Part shown: positions 51,022-63,416 of the stretch, one piece after another
How positions within the stretch are numbered: the stretch's first letter is position 1
Layout: the number at the start of each line of letters is the position of its first letter
Assembly (NCBI GenBank): GCA_018398585.1
Contig: JAGTTD010000001.1
Span: 15,254,501 to 15,318,500 of the forward strand
DNA length: 64,000 nt
Direction of reading: 5' to 3'
DNA from: Simmondsia chinensis
Taxonomy: Eukaryota > Streptophyta > Magnoliopsida > Caryophyllales > Simmondsiaceae
Program-made: the position numbers and the translations under genes
The notes under the pieces: generated by a model
Told to the model about the DNA's origin: nothing
Databases searched by the model: none
The model's input: only the letters and a program-made list of their open reading frames with translations

Positions 51022-54000
51022 CTCCCCCTCAATTACAACAGGAGCCAAGCAAATGTGAAGATTGCCTTGAAACTCATAAAAAAAGATATCATGGCAGCCC
51101 CTTTGTAAAAATATCAGCATACTAAGGAGCGGAGGGGACCTGAAGAACATGAATGTGGCTGAGTGCAACTTTCTCATGTACGAAGTGGATGTCAATCTCA
51201 ATTTGCTTGGTAATTTGATGTTGAATTGGATTTGAAGCAAGATATGTGGCACTAACATTATCATAATAGACAATAATTGCTTTAGATAAAACAATTATGA
51301 TTTCTGAGAGAAGCGAATGCAACCATATAGTCTTGGTCACTACATTGGCCACAACTCGGTATTCTGCTTCAGCACTAGAATGAGGAATAGTATTATGATG
51401 TTTTGAAGACCAAGAGATCAGATTAGAACCCAAAAATACATAGTAACCAGAGTTGGAAAGACAAGTATTGGGACACTTGAGCCAGCCAACGTCTGAATAA
51501 CTAATCAATTGATAAGAAGATATTGGCAAAATGCGAAGGCCATAATAAAGGGTACCGGCAATATATCGCAAAATTTATTTAGCAGCTTTAAAATGAACAT
51601 CTCATGGATCATGCATAAATAAGCAAACTTGTTGTACACAGGCAATATCATGCCGAGCGAAAGTAAGATATTGAAGAGCACCAACAATGCTTCAATATTG
51701 AGTAGGGTCCATGGTCGGTGAGCTGTCAAGTTTAAAAGATAGCTTTCCTTTAGAATCAACATGAGTTTTTACAGGATTAGCAGAAGACATACCATTATGT
51801 TGAAGAAGATTCGAAGCATATTTAGACTGTGACAAGAACAATCCATTACAACGTGTTTTAATACGATAAACCCATTTGGATATGATAATGTTAGCACTTG
51901 GATGTCACAGGACATGTTCCCAAGTATTGTTTCGTAATAAAGCATCATTCTCATAACGCATAGCATCGCACTGTTTAGGGTCTTTTGAGGCTACACCTTA
52001 AGGCCAAGGCTCCACAGACTGGTAGAGACAACAAAGACACAAAGGGAGGATATAACCTTTTTCTTATGGATACCGGTAGTGGCCCAGGTGGTCATAGTAT
52101 AAGTATTGTTGGGTGGTGATTGAGAATTGCGCAAGGAATAGGAGGAGAGGATGGTGATGACAGGTTTTGGTTTGGTGTTGGGTTAGGGATGGCTTGGGTA
52201 TGGGTTGGTGTCAATGGAGGTACGATGTGTGTATGACTTGGTATTGGTTGGGGTGAGAAATTTGGTGTAGGAGCGATGGGATCCAAAAAGGTAAAAACAT
52301 CATATGATTGGGGTGACGGACGAGAAGGTAAAGCTGCATAGGGAAAACTATTTTCATTAAACACCACATGATGAGAGATGATAAGTTAATTTATGATGAG
52401 AATGATAATCTTTGTGATGACTAGGTAACCTAAAATGACAAGTAAAGTTGAGCGTGGGGCTAGCTTGTGAGGGGTCACACGGGAAAGATTAGGATAACAA
52501 GCACGCCTCAAGACAAGTAAATGGTCATAGCACGGTTTCTTATGAGAAAGAGCATCATAAGGGGATCATTGTCTAAGTAGTGGGGTAGGTAAGATACTAA
52601 CTAAACAAACCACAATGTGAAGAGCCTCAATCCATAAGCATGTAGGTAACGAACCATGAAATAACATAGTATGGATCATATTAAGAACGGTACGATGCAT
52701 ACGTTCAGCTTTACCATTTTGTTGTGATGTGCCAACACAAACGATTAAGAATACAATTGTCAGCCAAATATGCCAATAAATTGTATTATTATATTCTCGG
52801 TCATGATCACACTGAAAAGATTTGATATCCAATGCAAAATGATTTAACACATATGCTTGAAATTGCTTAAAACAGCTCAAAACTTCCTATTTGTTAAGTA
52901 AGTAAAAAATCCAATAGTAGTGCATATAATCATCAAGCAATGACAAGTAATAACGATGTCCACTAACACTTATCACAGGAGATGCCTATAAATCAGAATG
53001 TATTTACTCAAAATGTTGAGAAGAACATGACACTAAACTGAAGAAAAGAAGATGAACATGTTTACCTAATTGACATGCATGACATAAACAAGAACTAGTA
53101 TTTTTATAGGAATAAGACAAAGAATGACATTGAATTGAACTAGATAAAATCTTTTGACTGGGATGCCACATGTCAAAGGGGACACGGGTGGCAGTGAATG
53201 AGACTAGAGTGGGAGAAAGCGATGGCGGTAACGTGTATGAGGACCCCAAACTATTACACCCAAGTGTGTCTATCTTCGTTGATTGGTCCTTAATAGAGAA
53301 ACTAGAGGGGTCAAATTCAATGCTACAATTATTGTTAGAGGTAAATTGATGCATATAGATAAGATTTTTGGTAATATTAGGATTAACTAAAACATTATTA
53401 AGATGAAAGGAGAAGGGGGACTTTTGTATGGATGTGGACCCAACATCAGAGATAGGAATAAAACAACCATTTCCTACTTGAATGGAATCAGAACTAGTAT
53501 AAGGACGTAAAAAAGATAGGATACTTGGTGAGGGGGTCATATGTCAAGAGGCGCCCGTATTGAAAAACGAACCATCTGAAGATGAAGACTTGGGACCATA
53601 AGCAGTATAGGCTTGAGCGGAAGAGGCAAGTCTAGGAGAGAAAGGAGAATCTCGAGCATAGTAACCATAGTTATAACAAGAATGACATTGGACAGTAGGA
53701 TAAACATTAGTAGATTTCATAGAATTACTTGGGCCAAGAGTCGGCCAGGGCCAAGCACACCAGGGCCTGAATTAAGGGACGGGTTAAACCATCCCCCATA
53801 GGATCGAGGACCATTGTGACCTCCCCCTGGACCATGGCCATCTTTGCCTCGCTTGTTTCGTTGGCCATTCCAACCATACCAACCCTGACCATTCCAATTC
53901 AGACCATTCCATCCCTAGTTATATCCACGACCACAACCACAGCCTTTATGGCCACCACGATTGTTACTGTGGCTACTTCCTTTGCGTTGCCCGTGAAAGT

Positions 54001-54600
54001 GGTCAGCGGCATAAGCTGCAGGTGGGGCGGGGTAAGATGATGCAGCAACAAGGGCTTTAGATTTGGCCGTTGCAAGTTTGTTTTCCTCATTGAAAGGAGA
54101 CGTTTGGACTTGAGCAAGACTCGGAAAGAGGTTCATATCCGTTATCATGGTACTAACAGTGCAATATTCCTCAATCAAACCATGATTATTTGAAACCATG
54201 CAATTAACATCATTAAGGCAGTAAGCAAGAGTCTTCATACGTTCAAGATAGAAGGATATAGAGAGATCACCTTTTTCTGAAGAAATTCAGATTTAAGTTG
54301 CAAAACAATAGCATTAGCTTAGGCCTAACATAAATCCTTAATCTCGTTCCATGCATACTTAGAATTCAATTCAGTACCCATTTTCATTATAATGTGAACA
54401 ATTTTATGAGAACAACATGAATATATCCAAGTGACAATAGGGAAATCAGTTTAATGCCACTGATCATAACTGGCCTCACCAGCTTTAGGACATGGAGATT
54501 GACCGGTGATGTGTCCAATAACACCATGATCTTTGAGAGCATTAGGAGGGGGAACGACTAGAGTTTCGGAGGGAAAAAAAAAATTAATTTTTAAGACTCT
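51022..54600 (-). pseudogene. Ty1/copia polyprotein relic (copia-3), minus strand, RT core deleted
   Basis: On the minus strand: Gag fragment at 54238-53915, then a Gly/Arg/Trp-rich Gag tail (GWNGLNWNGQ). Protease lies near 53560; the pre-integrase region is 53540-53004 (NLIYMHQFTSNNNCSIEF, CHACQLGKHV). The integrase part 52880-52566 has CGTSQQNGKAERMHRT but D-R-E in place of the usual D-N-G. A Pro-rich linker is at 52367-52092. The RT N terminus KWVYRIKTRCNG (about 51850) is joined directly to FLSQSKYASNLL (about 51820): roughly 185 residues with the catalytic YVDD are missing. RNase H follows (51571-51122, SSAEAEYRVV) with FTKGLP at about 51090. Frameshifts and stops are frequent. Confidence 0.88.
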
Positions 54601-54607
54601 GATGCCT

Positions 54608-54784
54608 TGTTAAAGTGTAATCTCCACACCTTGAATAGGGAACGTGTTCCATATATTTATAAGTAAAAATACAAGATGATAAGGGATACACAATATCCTC
54701 AAGATATACAAAATATCTTCTACACATAGTATACAATCTCCTATCTCCTAACAATGTTCTATACTATCAAACTATGTCTTTACA
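54608..54784 (-). repeat. 5' LTR of copia-3
   Basis: 177 bp, opening TGTAAAGACATAG (minus strand, ending at plus 54784) and closing CACTTTAACA at 54608. A primer-like AAGGCATCAGAG follows inward. A short LTR with a TATA-like 'cttataaatatatgg' at about 54652-54666. Confidence 0.7.
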
Positions 54785-55376
54785 ATATATTTACATATAT
54801 AAAATGAAAAATAAAAAACGGAAGAAAAAGAGAAAATGAAAGAAAAAGGAAAAAAAAAAGGTAAAAGAGAAATAAGATGAAAATGGAAAGATTGCTTTTT
54901 TGTTAAGATTTATGTAAAGATGTTTACCTAAATTGTTTTAAGTTTGAATTTTGAATTTGTGTTAGTATGATTATACATAGGATGGTTTTGGTCAAGGAGT
55001 TAGGTAGATAGTGAAGAGAAAATATATAGAGTTTTGTGTGGGTTTTGTAAGCGGTGCCTGAGGGGGGCACCCGGGTAGGGGGGGGAGGGAAAAATATTGA
55101 GAGTCTTTTGTTTGGAAGGTTTTTGTGATTGATGTTGAGTGAGGTTTACTCGAGTATGAAGAGAGTTATGCTCACGGGTCTTTGTTAGAGTGTTTGTAAC
55201 TTCCTCTATTCAAAGTTGCGTTGTGGGAGGGCTGGTGGCTTACCATGCAGAGTACTCTGTGCGAGAGCTGGTGGCTTGCTATTTAAAGCTACATTGTAGA
55301 AGAGTTGGTTGTTTACCATGAAATAGTCACATTTGATGATGATGATTGTAGTATGAGTTTGGGGGTTATGATTAGA
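54785..55376. other. Purine-rich and AT-rich spacer, no gene
   Basis: Contains a GA-rich run (54800-54900) and a G-rich block (55060-55095). No frame of interest. Confidence 0.5.
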
Positions 55377-55381
55377 GATTG

Positions 55382-55844
55382 TGTTAGGAATATGCCTCAA
55401 ATTTAGTGATGTGCTACTACTGTTGTTGCCATGAGCTAGCCGATCGATTAGGTGTTCCACCAATTGATCGAGCGAGCATGCTGGAGAGAAGAGCAGGAAA
55501 GAAGCAGTAGCAGGGCCGATCGATCGGGCCCAGCTGATTGATAGGGAGTCTAATTTCCACGCGGGTATATGTACGAGCCTAGGGTTCACGTATGCTGTAT
55601 CCAAAATACATAGTGAGCACCGTCATCCTTGAGAGAGAGAGAGCGAAGTGAATTGTAATTCTTCTATTCTCAAATCAATAAAAGTCTCCATCTCCTCCCG
55701 TGGCTTTCTCCCCTCTTGATTGAAGAGGGGTTTCCACGTAAATCATTGTGTTCTTGTTTTTGTTCTCTTTTATCCGTATTTACTTCTCATTTGGTTGTAG
55801 TATTTGATTCGAATTAAGTACTTGGAATTCCGCACTTCCGCACA
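55382..55844 (+). repeat. 5' LTR of copia-2
   Basis: Has GATCGATC-type palindromes (about 55440-55470 and 55515-55535), a TATA-like 'gggtatatgta' at about 55563, and a polyadenylation-like AATAAA at about 55676-55681. The 3' LTR differs at many positions and by a GA-repeat length change (gagagaga near 55632 and 63194). Confidence 0.9.
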
Positions 55845-55881
55845 AATTGGTATAAGAGCCCTTGTTGTTCGTTTTGGTACT

Positions 55882-56599
55882 ATGACATCAGCGATTGAAT
55901 CTATAGTAGAGAAGTTTGGTGGTCAAGAGAGTTTCAGTTTGTGGCAAGTCCATGTAAAAGGTCTCCTGACACAGAATGGCTTGAAGAAAGCACTGTATGG
56001 AAAAGAGAAGAAACCAGAGAGTTTATATGATGCACAATGGGAGGAGTTAGATGAGAAGGCACTCACAGTTATTCATATGTGTCTTACAGATGATTGACTA
56101 ACATAAATATTGGAGATGAAAACCGCTAAGGAGTTGTAGGAGATGTTCTACTTCAAATCGATCTCCAACAAACTCGCAGTCAAGCGCCGGTTATTCACGT
56201 TTCGTATGTCGGAAGGTACATCTCTTAAGAACCATATTAATGAATTTAACTCTATAATTCAAGAGTTAAAAGAATTGGATGATTAAAGATGAAGATCAGG
56301 CCATGATGTTATTGTGTTCACTCTCTAATTCATATAAAGGCTTTGTAGAAAGCATGATACACGATGGTAGGTCAACTCTCATAATTGATGAAGTTAAGAG
56401 GAATCTAGTGGGTAGAGAACAAGTAGATAAAGAATTGTTTGACTCTGTGAATGACTCTGGTAATGGTTTGTTTGTGAGAGGTAGAACTGAGAATAGAGGG
56501 TCTGATGGTGGAAAGAAGTTAAGGTTTAAGTCTAGACATAAAAACCTATCATGTAACGTTTGTTACAAGAAAGGACACATAAAGAAAAACTGTTATAAG
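55882..56599 (+). pseudogene. copia-2 Gag (5' part of polyprotein), broken
   Basis: MTSAIESIVEKFGG then FSLWQVHVKGLL and LYDAQWEELDEKAL match the N-terminal half of Tnt1-like Gag (UBN2 family). Stops at 56095-56097 and nearby, and a frameshift at about 56275-56280, interrupt it. The end retains RFKSRHKNLSCNVCYKKGHI and NC, the CCHC nucleic-acid-binding knuckle. Three codons after the knuckle the hAT element begins. Confidence 0.9.
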
Positions 56600-59500
56600 T
56601 AGGGGCGGCCAACGGGCCGGGTCGGGCCCGGCCCGAGCCGGTTAAACCTCGGGCCGGGCCACGGGCCAAAAAATCTTGGCCGCTGGGCCCGGCCCGGGCC
56701 CGGGCCACAGAGCCGTTGGGGCAAAGGCACTTTTGATAGAGCAGTTTGCAACAGCTCAAACAATTAAAAAAAAAATTATATTTTTTTTTTCTATAAATAC
56801 TTAATCCTCCCCAACCCATTTCCTCACCAAATCTTCAATCCTCTCTTCTCTCTCTGTACATTCATCATCTCCAATCTTCTTCAACTTTGCTAATTGCAAA
56901 ATTGTGCTCTAAAGTTCGAAGTTCGTAAAGTGTTTGGCTGAAGTTCGAATTTCACTGTTCTCTCATTTTGGTAATTTTAGTATCGCAATTTTATTTGGTT
57001 CGCATTTTTAGTTATTTAATTTCATTACTACTTGCATTTTACAAATACTAATCACTTATACTAATATGGCACATAACTCTTCATCATCCTCTGGAGCCGG
57101 TTGTGCTACTTCTAGCTTTTCTCGGCTATCCAGAATCCCTAAAAAGAGTAGAATTGTCATACTTAATACGGAAGAACGAGCTTTTATACAACCAGACCCA
57201 TCACCCCCATACATTGATGATAGCATAGATTATGACTTTTCACAACAACAAGATTATCATGAGTCAGGTGGTGGGGTTGGAGACTCACAAACTGATGAGG
57301 AACCCACGCCCACCACCGAAGCCCAGCCTGAAAGTAGTACCTCTACTAGTAGGCGTACAACTAGTGGGGTATGGAATCACTTTATCCTTAATAGGACAAC
57401 TAATAAAGCAACTTGTAAATTATGTGACCCACCTAGGACTTTTAGCCATCAACCTGGCAGTGGGACAGGCACATTAAGCAGACATATACTTAGGTGCCAC
57501 CCCGAGCAATGCCCAGATAAGAGCCAACAACGTCTAGTACAGCAAGTGACCGGTGCACTTGCTAATCTTAGGTTCTCTTAAGAAGGCAACCGAAAGGGGC
57601 TAGCTAAATATATAATTTTGGGTGAAAGGCCTTTCAATGCCGGTGAAAACCCATATTTCGTTGACTACCTCCAACAATGGGTGACCCCTGCCATTGTGAG
57701 GATTCCTCGGAACACCGTAAAGCGGGACGCTTTTACGTTGTACCACAGTATGAAAGCTAGGGTCTTAACACTTTTTGCGACGAACACGAGCATGTTCTTG
57801 TTGACGTCGGACATATGAAAGTCGAAACCAGGCCAACCTTATATGTGCATAATGGCACACTGGATCGATGACACCTACATCCTCCAAAAGAGAATAATTC
57901 ATTTTGGTATTTTAGATTGCCCCCACACTGCCGAGATAATTACGGGTGCGATTATGTCTGCAGTCCGCGACTGGGGCATACAGCGACCTATCTTCAGTAT
58001 TACGTTCGAAAATGCTACCAACAACAGTGCATCCGTTACACATTTAATTAGGCACATGAGACCCATGTTAGGTGGGAAGTGTTTCCATATTTATTGCATT
58101 TGTCACATTTTGCATTTAATGGTAATGGATGGTTTAGAGCTTGTAAACGCATCCCTTAACACCTTAAGATCAGTAATAATATCCATTAAATCATCCGAAA
58201 CTAGAAAAATAAGATTTAGAAATTTATGTAGGTTGTGTTGCATAGAATATAAACAATTCAAATTAGACTCCCAAACTAGGTGGTCGTCTACGGTAGAAAT
58301 GTTAGAGCGCATTCTACCATATAAAGACGTTCTGATGGAATTCACACAGGACAATCACCCAGAATGGAGCGATTACAACGTGAACGGTATACATTGGGAG
58401 ACAATAGATGAAATTTGTAAATTTTTTTGCATGTTTAAAGAGGCCACGACATTTTTTTCGGGTTGCTACTATCCGACCGTGCCTCAAGCAATATCAAGAT
58501 TGCTTGATATTGTAAATTGGATGACGAGTAATGAATCAAATCCCATTTTGTTCGAATCGATTAAGGCAATGAAAGAAAAATTTGCTAAATATTATTCTAA
58601 ACTGCCTCTTACATACTACTTAGCAACTATTTTAGATCCTCATTGTAAACGCGGGGGTTTAAACTTGTTTTGCCAACATTTTTTCAAATATTTGTATCCT
58701 AGTCGCAATAACGACGCTTTCATTGCCGAAGTCGATAACGACCTGCATAGTTTATTTTCTCAATATTCCCGAAATTTGGCGTCCAATAATCCATATCCTA
58801 GTACTGCTGCAGTAGGATCTTTCACATCTAGTGGAAGTAGTTCACACACGTCATATTCGTGGAAGTTGTTGGAGCAATTTGTGCCCACAGTAGCCCCCAC
58901 ATCATGTGACGAGCTAGATTATTATTTGCAAACACCGTTGGTCTATATTTTTGGGCCCCTGGCCAACCCGCATTTTGACCTTTTATAATGGTGGAACACA
59001 AACCAAGCCTAGTATCCCGTGCTTTCCACCATGGCATGTGATATACTAAGTTGTCCGGTGTCTTCAGTAGCATCGGAGTGTGCTTTCAGTCTTGGTGGAA
59101 GGTTGCTTGGAACGAAGAGGGCGAAGCTATCGCCGTCAAGCTTGGAGATGTCCGTGTAGTTGAAGGATTGGCTGCTAGCTGAGGCAAGGGATCAACAGAG
59201 AGTGAAACTGGATTCATCGAGCGATGAAGAAGAAGACCGCACCACTGATACGTCAAACGTTGGCACAGCAACCCGCTCATGCGACTGATATCAATACTTT
59301 TGTATGTCAATTATTTACTTTTAAATATTTACGTCAAAAGAAGATCGCACCCCTCATACGTCAAACTTTGTATTTTTTGATAAACAAATTTGTACTTTTA
59401 AATATTAGGCTCCAACTGCGTTGTATTTGTACTTGTTACGTTATTTATTTAACATTATTTTTTTTGATAAGATATTTACCATTATTTACTATTACTTATT

Positions 59501-59726
59501 GTATATTTCATTTTATTACATATATTTAGCATTTTTTTTTTGACATGTATATTTAGCATTATTAGTGCTTGGAAAAAAATGTATTTGTATCTCATATTAT
59601 TTATCAATGAATTATAATAATTTTAGTACAAAACGACTTTGTATTATTTAAATTTTGCTTTTTTTTAAAGCTGACGGAAGCGGGCCAACCCGGGCCCACC
59701 CGGCTCGGCCCGCTACAGTGCCGTTG
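56600..59726 (+). mobile_element. hAT transposon (RICESLEEPER/Ac-like) inserted in copia-2, 3' end truncated
   Basis: The left terminus is TAGGGGCGGCCAACGGG, followed by about 100 bases of 'gggcc'/'cggcc' subterminal repeats. The right side has GC-rich repeats (59680-59715), then CCGTTG at 59721-59726 that would start the matching inverted end (CCGTTGGCCGCCCCTA). It breaks straight into copia-2 sequence: about ten bases of the right end and the second GTTATAAG duplication (left copy 56592-56599) are missing. The element carries a degenerate transposase and cannot excise normally. Confidence 0.88.
57066..59288 (+). pseudogene. hAT transposase (BED finger, RNase H-like, dimerisation domain), with five stops
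   Basis: One frame from 57066 to 59288 reads through with stops at 57579, 57816, 58986, 59010 and about 59157. It begins with a Ser-rich N terminus, then a BED zinc finger (CKLCDPPRTF...SRHILRCHPE). The core begins TSDI at about 57810 with the first catalytic Asp and AHWIDDTYILQKRII. At the second catalytic site the usual D-N-A reads FENATNN, so Asp has become Glu. The end has the hAT dimerisation block VASECAFSLGGRLLGTKRAK with the catalytic Glu. It resembles plant RICESLEEPER proteins. It is inactive, but other family copies may be active. Confidence 0.9.
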
Positions 59727-62700
59727 AGGGTGATACTGATGTTCTTTTAGTAACCAAATCGCAGGCCAGATCCAAGGATAAGTGGATCAAGGATTCAAGT
59801 TCTTCTTATCATATTTGTCCTAATAGAGACTGGTTCACCACATAAAAGTCAATTCAGGGTGGAGTAGTCCTGATGAGCAATGATGCCTCTTGTAAGGTTA
59901 TGGGTATAGGAACAATAAGAGTTAAGATGTTCAATGGTACTATTAGGACACTTAGCGACATGCAACACGTCCCAGACTTGAAAAAGAACCTTATCTAGTC
60001 AAATGGGTACAAGTACACAGATGAAGGTGAAGCTATGAGGGTCAGTAAGGGTGCATTGATTGTGATGACGGGTAGAAGGGTAGGAACCTTATATGAGCTT
60101 GTAGGTTCTACCGTAACAGGGTCAGTGGCTGTTTCTACATCGTCTATGTCAGAATCAGATAATACTAAGATGTGGCCCATGAGATTGGGTCATATGGGTG
60201 ATAAGGGTCTGACAGAGCTGAGCAAGAGGGGTTTATTGTGTGGTTAGTCTGCATGACTAATGCAGTTATGTGAGCATTGCATCTATGGGAAGCAGAAGAA
60301 AGCTTCAAGCAGGCAGTGCATCAGACTAAGGGAACGTTAGATTGTGTTCATTCAGATTTGTGGGGACTGTCTAGAGTTGCTTCCAAATGAGGTTCCAGGT
60401 ATCTTCTAACCTTCACTGATAATTATTCAAGAAAAGTTTGGGTCTATTTTCTTAAGCAAAAAAATGAAGTTTATGAAGTCTTCAAGACATAGAAGGCGCT
60501 GCTTGAAAAACAACTAGGAAAGCAGATAAAGAGGTTGAGGATTGATAATGGTCTTGAATTTTTCGAGGGTGATTTCATCAAATTTTGTGAGAATCAAGGC
60601 ATTGTCAAACACATGACCTATACAGGTCGACCTCAACAGAAAGGAGTGGCAGAAAGACTGAATAGGACGTTACTGGAGAAGGCTTGATGTATGCTATCCA
60701 ATGCAGGTTGAGGGAGAGAATGGTGGGATGAGGAAGTTAACATGGCATGCTACTTGGTGAACCGATCACCTCGTTCATCGGTTTAGTTGAAGACTCCAGA
60801 AGAAGTATGGTCTAGACCCTCTGCTGTTTACTCTCATTTAAGAATTTTCGGTTGTCCTACTTATGCTTATGTAAATTATGGAAAGCTAAAGCCTAGAGCC
60901 AAGAAGTGTTTCTTTTTTAGTTATACGTTAGGTGTGAAGGGATTTCGTTTATGGGATCCAAAATCCCATAAATTTCTGACTAGTAGGGATGTTACATTTG
61001 ATGAGTCGACCCTACTACATCCGCCACACACGCCCTCCTTAGTTCGTGATTCGGGTCAGGCATAGAAGCCTGATAATAGTCAGATACAGTCAGATAGTTC
61101 AGATTAGCAGCAGGTAGTTCAAATTGAGAGTATACAAGCACCTCCAGTACAGGTTTCTGATAAGAATGATGAAACAGAAATAGGTCAGCCGGTCGGACAG
61201 TATACTATTGCTGGTGGAAGGAAGAAAAGACAGATTAGGCCGCCACAGAGATATGGGTATGAGGAGATGATAGCTTATGCCCTTACTACAACTGAGATAG
61301 TGGAAGATTGTGAACCATCTACATATTCAGGGGCTGTATCTAGAGCTGACTCTGAGAAGTGGCTAATGGCCATGTATGAAGAAATGGAGTCATTGCAGAA
61401 GATCCAGACTTGGCAGCTAGTCAAGCCTCCAACAGGAAAAAGAGTTATAAGATACAAATGGGTCTTCAAATGAGAAGAAGGCATTCCTGGAGTGGAAGAT
61501 GCAAGATACAAGGCTCGGCTAGTAGCTAAAGGCTATAGTCAGGTACATGGTGTTGATCTTCATGATATTTTCTCACCTGTTGTTAGACATAGTTCCATAC
61601 GAGCAATACTTGCCTTAGTAGCTGTGCATGATTTAGAGCTTGAGCAGTTAGATGTGAAAACTGCATTTTTGCATGGTGAGCTAGAAGAGAGTATTTACAT
61701 GCATTAGCCTGAAGGCTTTGTTGTTGAGGGTAAGGAAGACCATGTTTGTCTGTTGAAAAGATCTCTATATGGTTTGAGACAGTCACCTAGGTAGTGGTAC
61801 AAAAGATTTGATCAGTTTATGACTAGTAATGGGTTGTTCTGGAGTAAATATGACAGTTGTGTGTACTTCAAGAAGACAGACTCAGGTTCATTTATTTATC
61901 TTCTGTTATATGTTAACGATATGTTGATTGCAGCTAAGGGCATGACTGATGTTAATAGTTTGAAAACAATGTTGGAAAGCGAGTTCGAGATGAAGAATTT
62001 GGGAGCAGCCAAGAAGATACTCGGTATGGAAATCAGTATGGACCAAAAAGCAGGAAAGTTATACTTGTCTCAGGAGAAGTATATTGACAAGGTTCTGGAT
62101 CGGTTTCATATGAATGATACTAAACCTATTAGCACTCCGTTGGCAGCTCATTTCAGGCTTTCAGCATTAGATTCGCCTCAGACGTGGGAGGATGTCAAGT
62201 ACATGTCACAGGTCCCTTATTATAGTGCAGTTGGTAGTATTATGTATGCTATGGTATGTACTCGTCTAGATACAGCTTATGCTGTTAGCAAAATGAGTAG
62301 ATACAAGGCGAATCCCGGAAAAGAGCATTGGCACGCTGTGAAATGGATTCTCAGGTGCTTACGTGGCACTTCTGGTGTTTGTTTGGAGTTTGGGAGGAGT
62401 AAATGCTGTTTAGTTGGGTTTGTTGACTCAGACTATGGTGGAAACCTTGATAAGAGGAAGTCTACTACTGGTTATGTGTTCTATTTGGGTGACAGTGCTA
62501 TCAGTCATGTCTACAGTCAGTTACCGCACAGTCAACTATAATATATGGAAGTGACAGAAGCATTCAAGGAAGCTGTTTAATTGAGAGGTTTGGTTAGTGA
62601 ACTTAGTGTTGATCAGGGCACAGTTGGGGTCTACTGTGACAGCCAGTCTACAATTCATCTAGCTAAAGATCAGATGACGCATCATGACAGGAAGAAGCAC

Positions 62701-62872
62701 ATTGATGTCAAGCATCATTTTATTCGAGATATGATAGATGAGCGCAAGGTGGAGTTGAATAAGATTGGCACCGAAGATAATCCAGCAGACATGTTCACTA
62801 AAGTTCTTCCCGGCAAGAAATTCGAGCATTACTTGAACTTGGTTGGGCTCTCAATTTCTGTTTGTTTACCCT
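59727..62872 (+). pseudogene. copia-2 protease-integrase-RT-RNase H, broken
   Basis: After the hAT the protease motif is DSSSSYHICPNRDWF (about 59799), with Ser where catalytic DSG is expected. The pre-integrase RLGHMGDKGL (60184 on) leads to an integrase with TFTDNYSRKVWVYF, RIDNGLEFF and GRPQQKGVAERLN, its first Asp region frameshifted. The RT has DARYKARLVAKGYSQ, LDVKTAFLHGELEE and YVNDM instead of YVDDM (about 61913), which removes a catalytic Asp. RNase H has VGFVDSDYGGNLDKRKSTTG, then loses the usual 'STAEAEY' stretch near 62510-62560, and ends in NPADMFTKVLPG. At least five stops lie in RT-RNase H. Confidence 0.92.
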
Positions 62873-62943
62873 AGTTGTGGGGTGTTAGTGGAGAATGTGG
62901 AGATGTTTTATTTCGGTTTTGAATTTGAGTTAAGGTGGAGGTT

Positions 62944-63416
62944 TGTTAGTAATATGCCTCAAATTTAGTGATGTGCTTTTATTGTTGTTGCCTTGAGCTA
63001 GCCGATCGATCGGGTGTTCCACCGATCGATCGAGCAAGCGTGCTGGAAAGAAGAGCAGGAAAGTAGCAGTAGCAGGGCCAATCGATAGGGACCCCTTGAT
63101 TGATCGGGAGTCTAATTTCCGCGCGGGTATATATACTAGCCTAGGGTTCATGTATGCTGTATCCAAAATACATAGTGAGTGCTGTCATCCTTGAGAGAGA
63201 GAGAGAGAGAGAGAATGAAGTGAATTGTAATTCTTATATTCTCAAATTAATAAAAGTCTCCATCTTCGCCCATAGTTTTCTCTTCTCTAGATTGAAGAGG
63301 GGTTTCTACGTAAATTATTATGTTCTTATTTTTGTTCTTTTTTATCCGTATTTACTTCTCATTTGGTCATAGTATTTGATTCGAATTAAGTACTTGGGAT
63401 TCTGCACTTCTACACA
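62944..63416 (+). repeat. 3' LTR of copia-2
   Basis: Preceded by the purine-rich AAGGTGGAGG (about 62931-62940). It opens TGTTAGTAATATGCC. A nearly perfect inverted repeat, CGATCGATCGGGTG (63003-63016) and CACCGATCGATCG (63020-63032), lies upstream of the TATA-like 'gggtatatatacta' (about 63126). Confidence 0.9.

Larger units (their letters stand above)
55382..63416 (+). mobile_element. Ty1/copia retrotransposon copia-2, interrupted by a hAT transposon
   Basis: LTRs lie at 55382-55844 (463 bp) and 62944-63416 (473 bp), TGTTAG...CACA. The primer-like TTGGTATAAGAGCCC follows the 5' LTR. GATTG (55377-55381) and GATTA (63417-63421) are a likely target duplication with one change. Gag starts at 55882. 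Without the hAT insertion (56600-59726) the element would be about 4.9 kb. Domain order and RT motifs are those of a Tnt1/Tork-like copia element. Heavy decay and visible LTR differences make it older than copia-1. Confidence 0.93.

Noticed and set aside
55206..55604. 132-codon minus-strand frame, and its mate at 62930-63166
   Set aside because: Both are antisense readings of the copia-2 LTRs; similarity between them comes from the LTR duplication.
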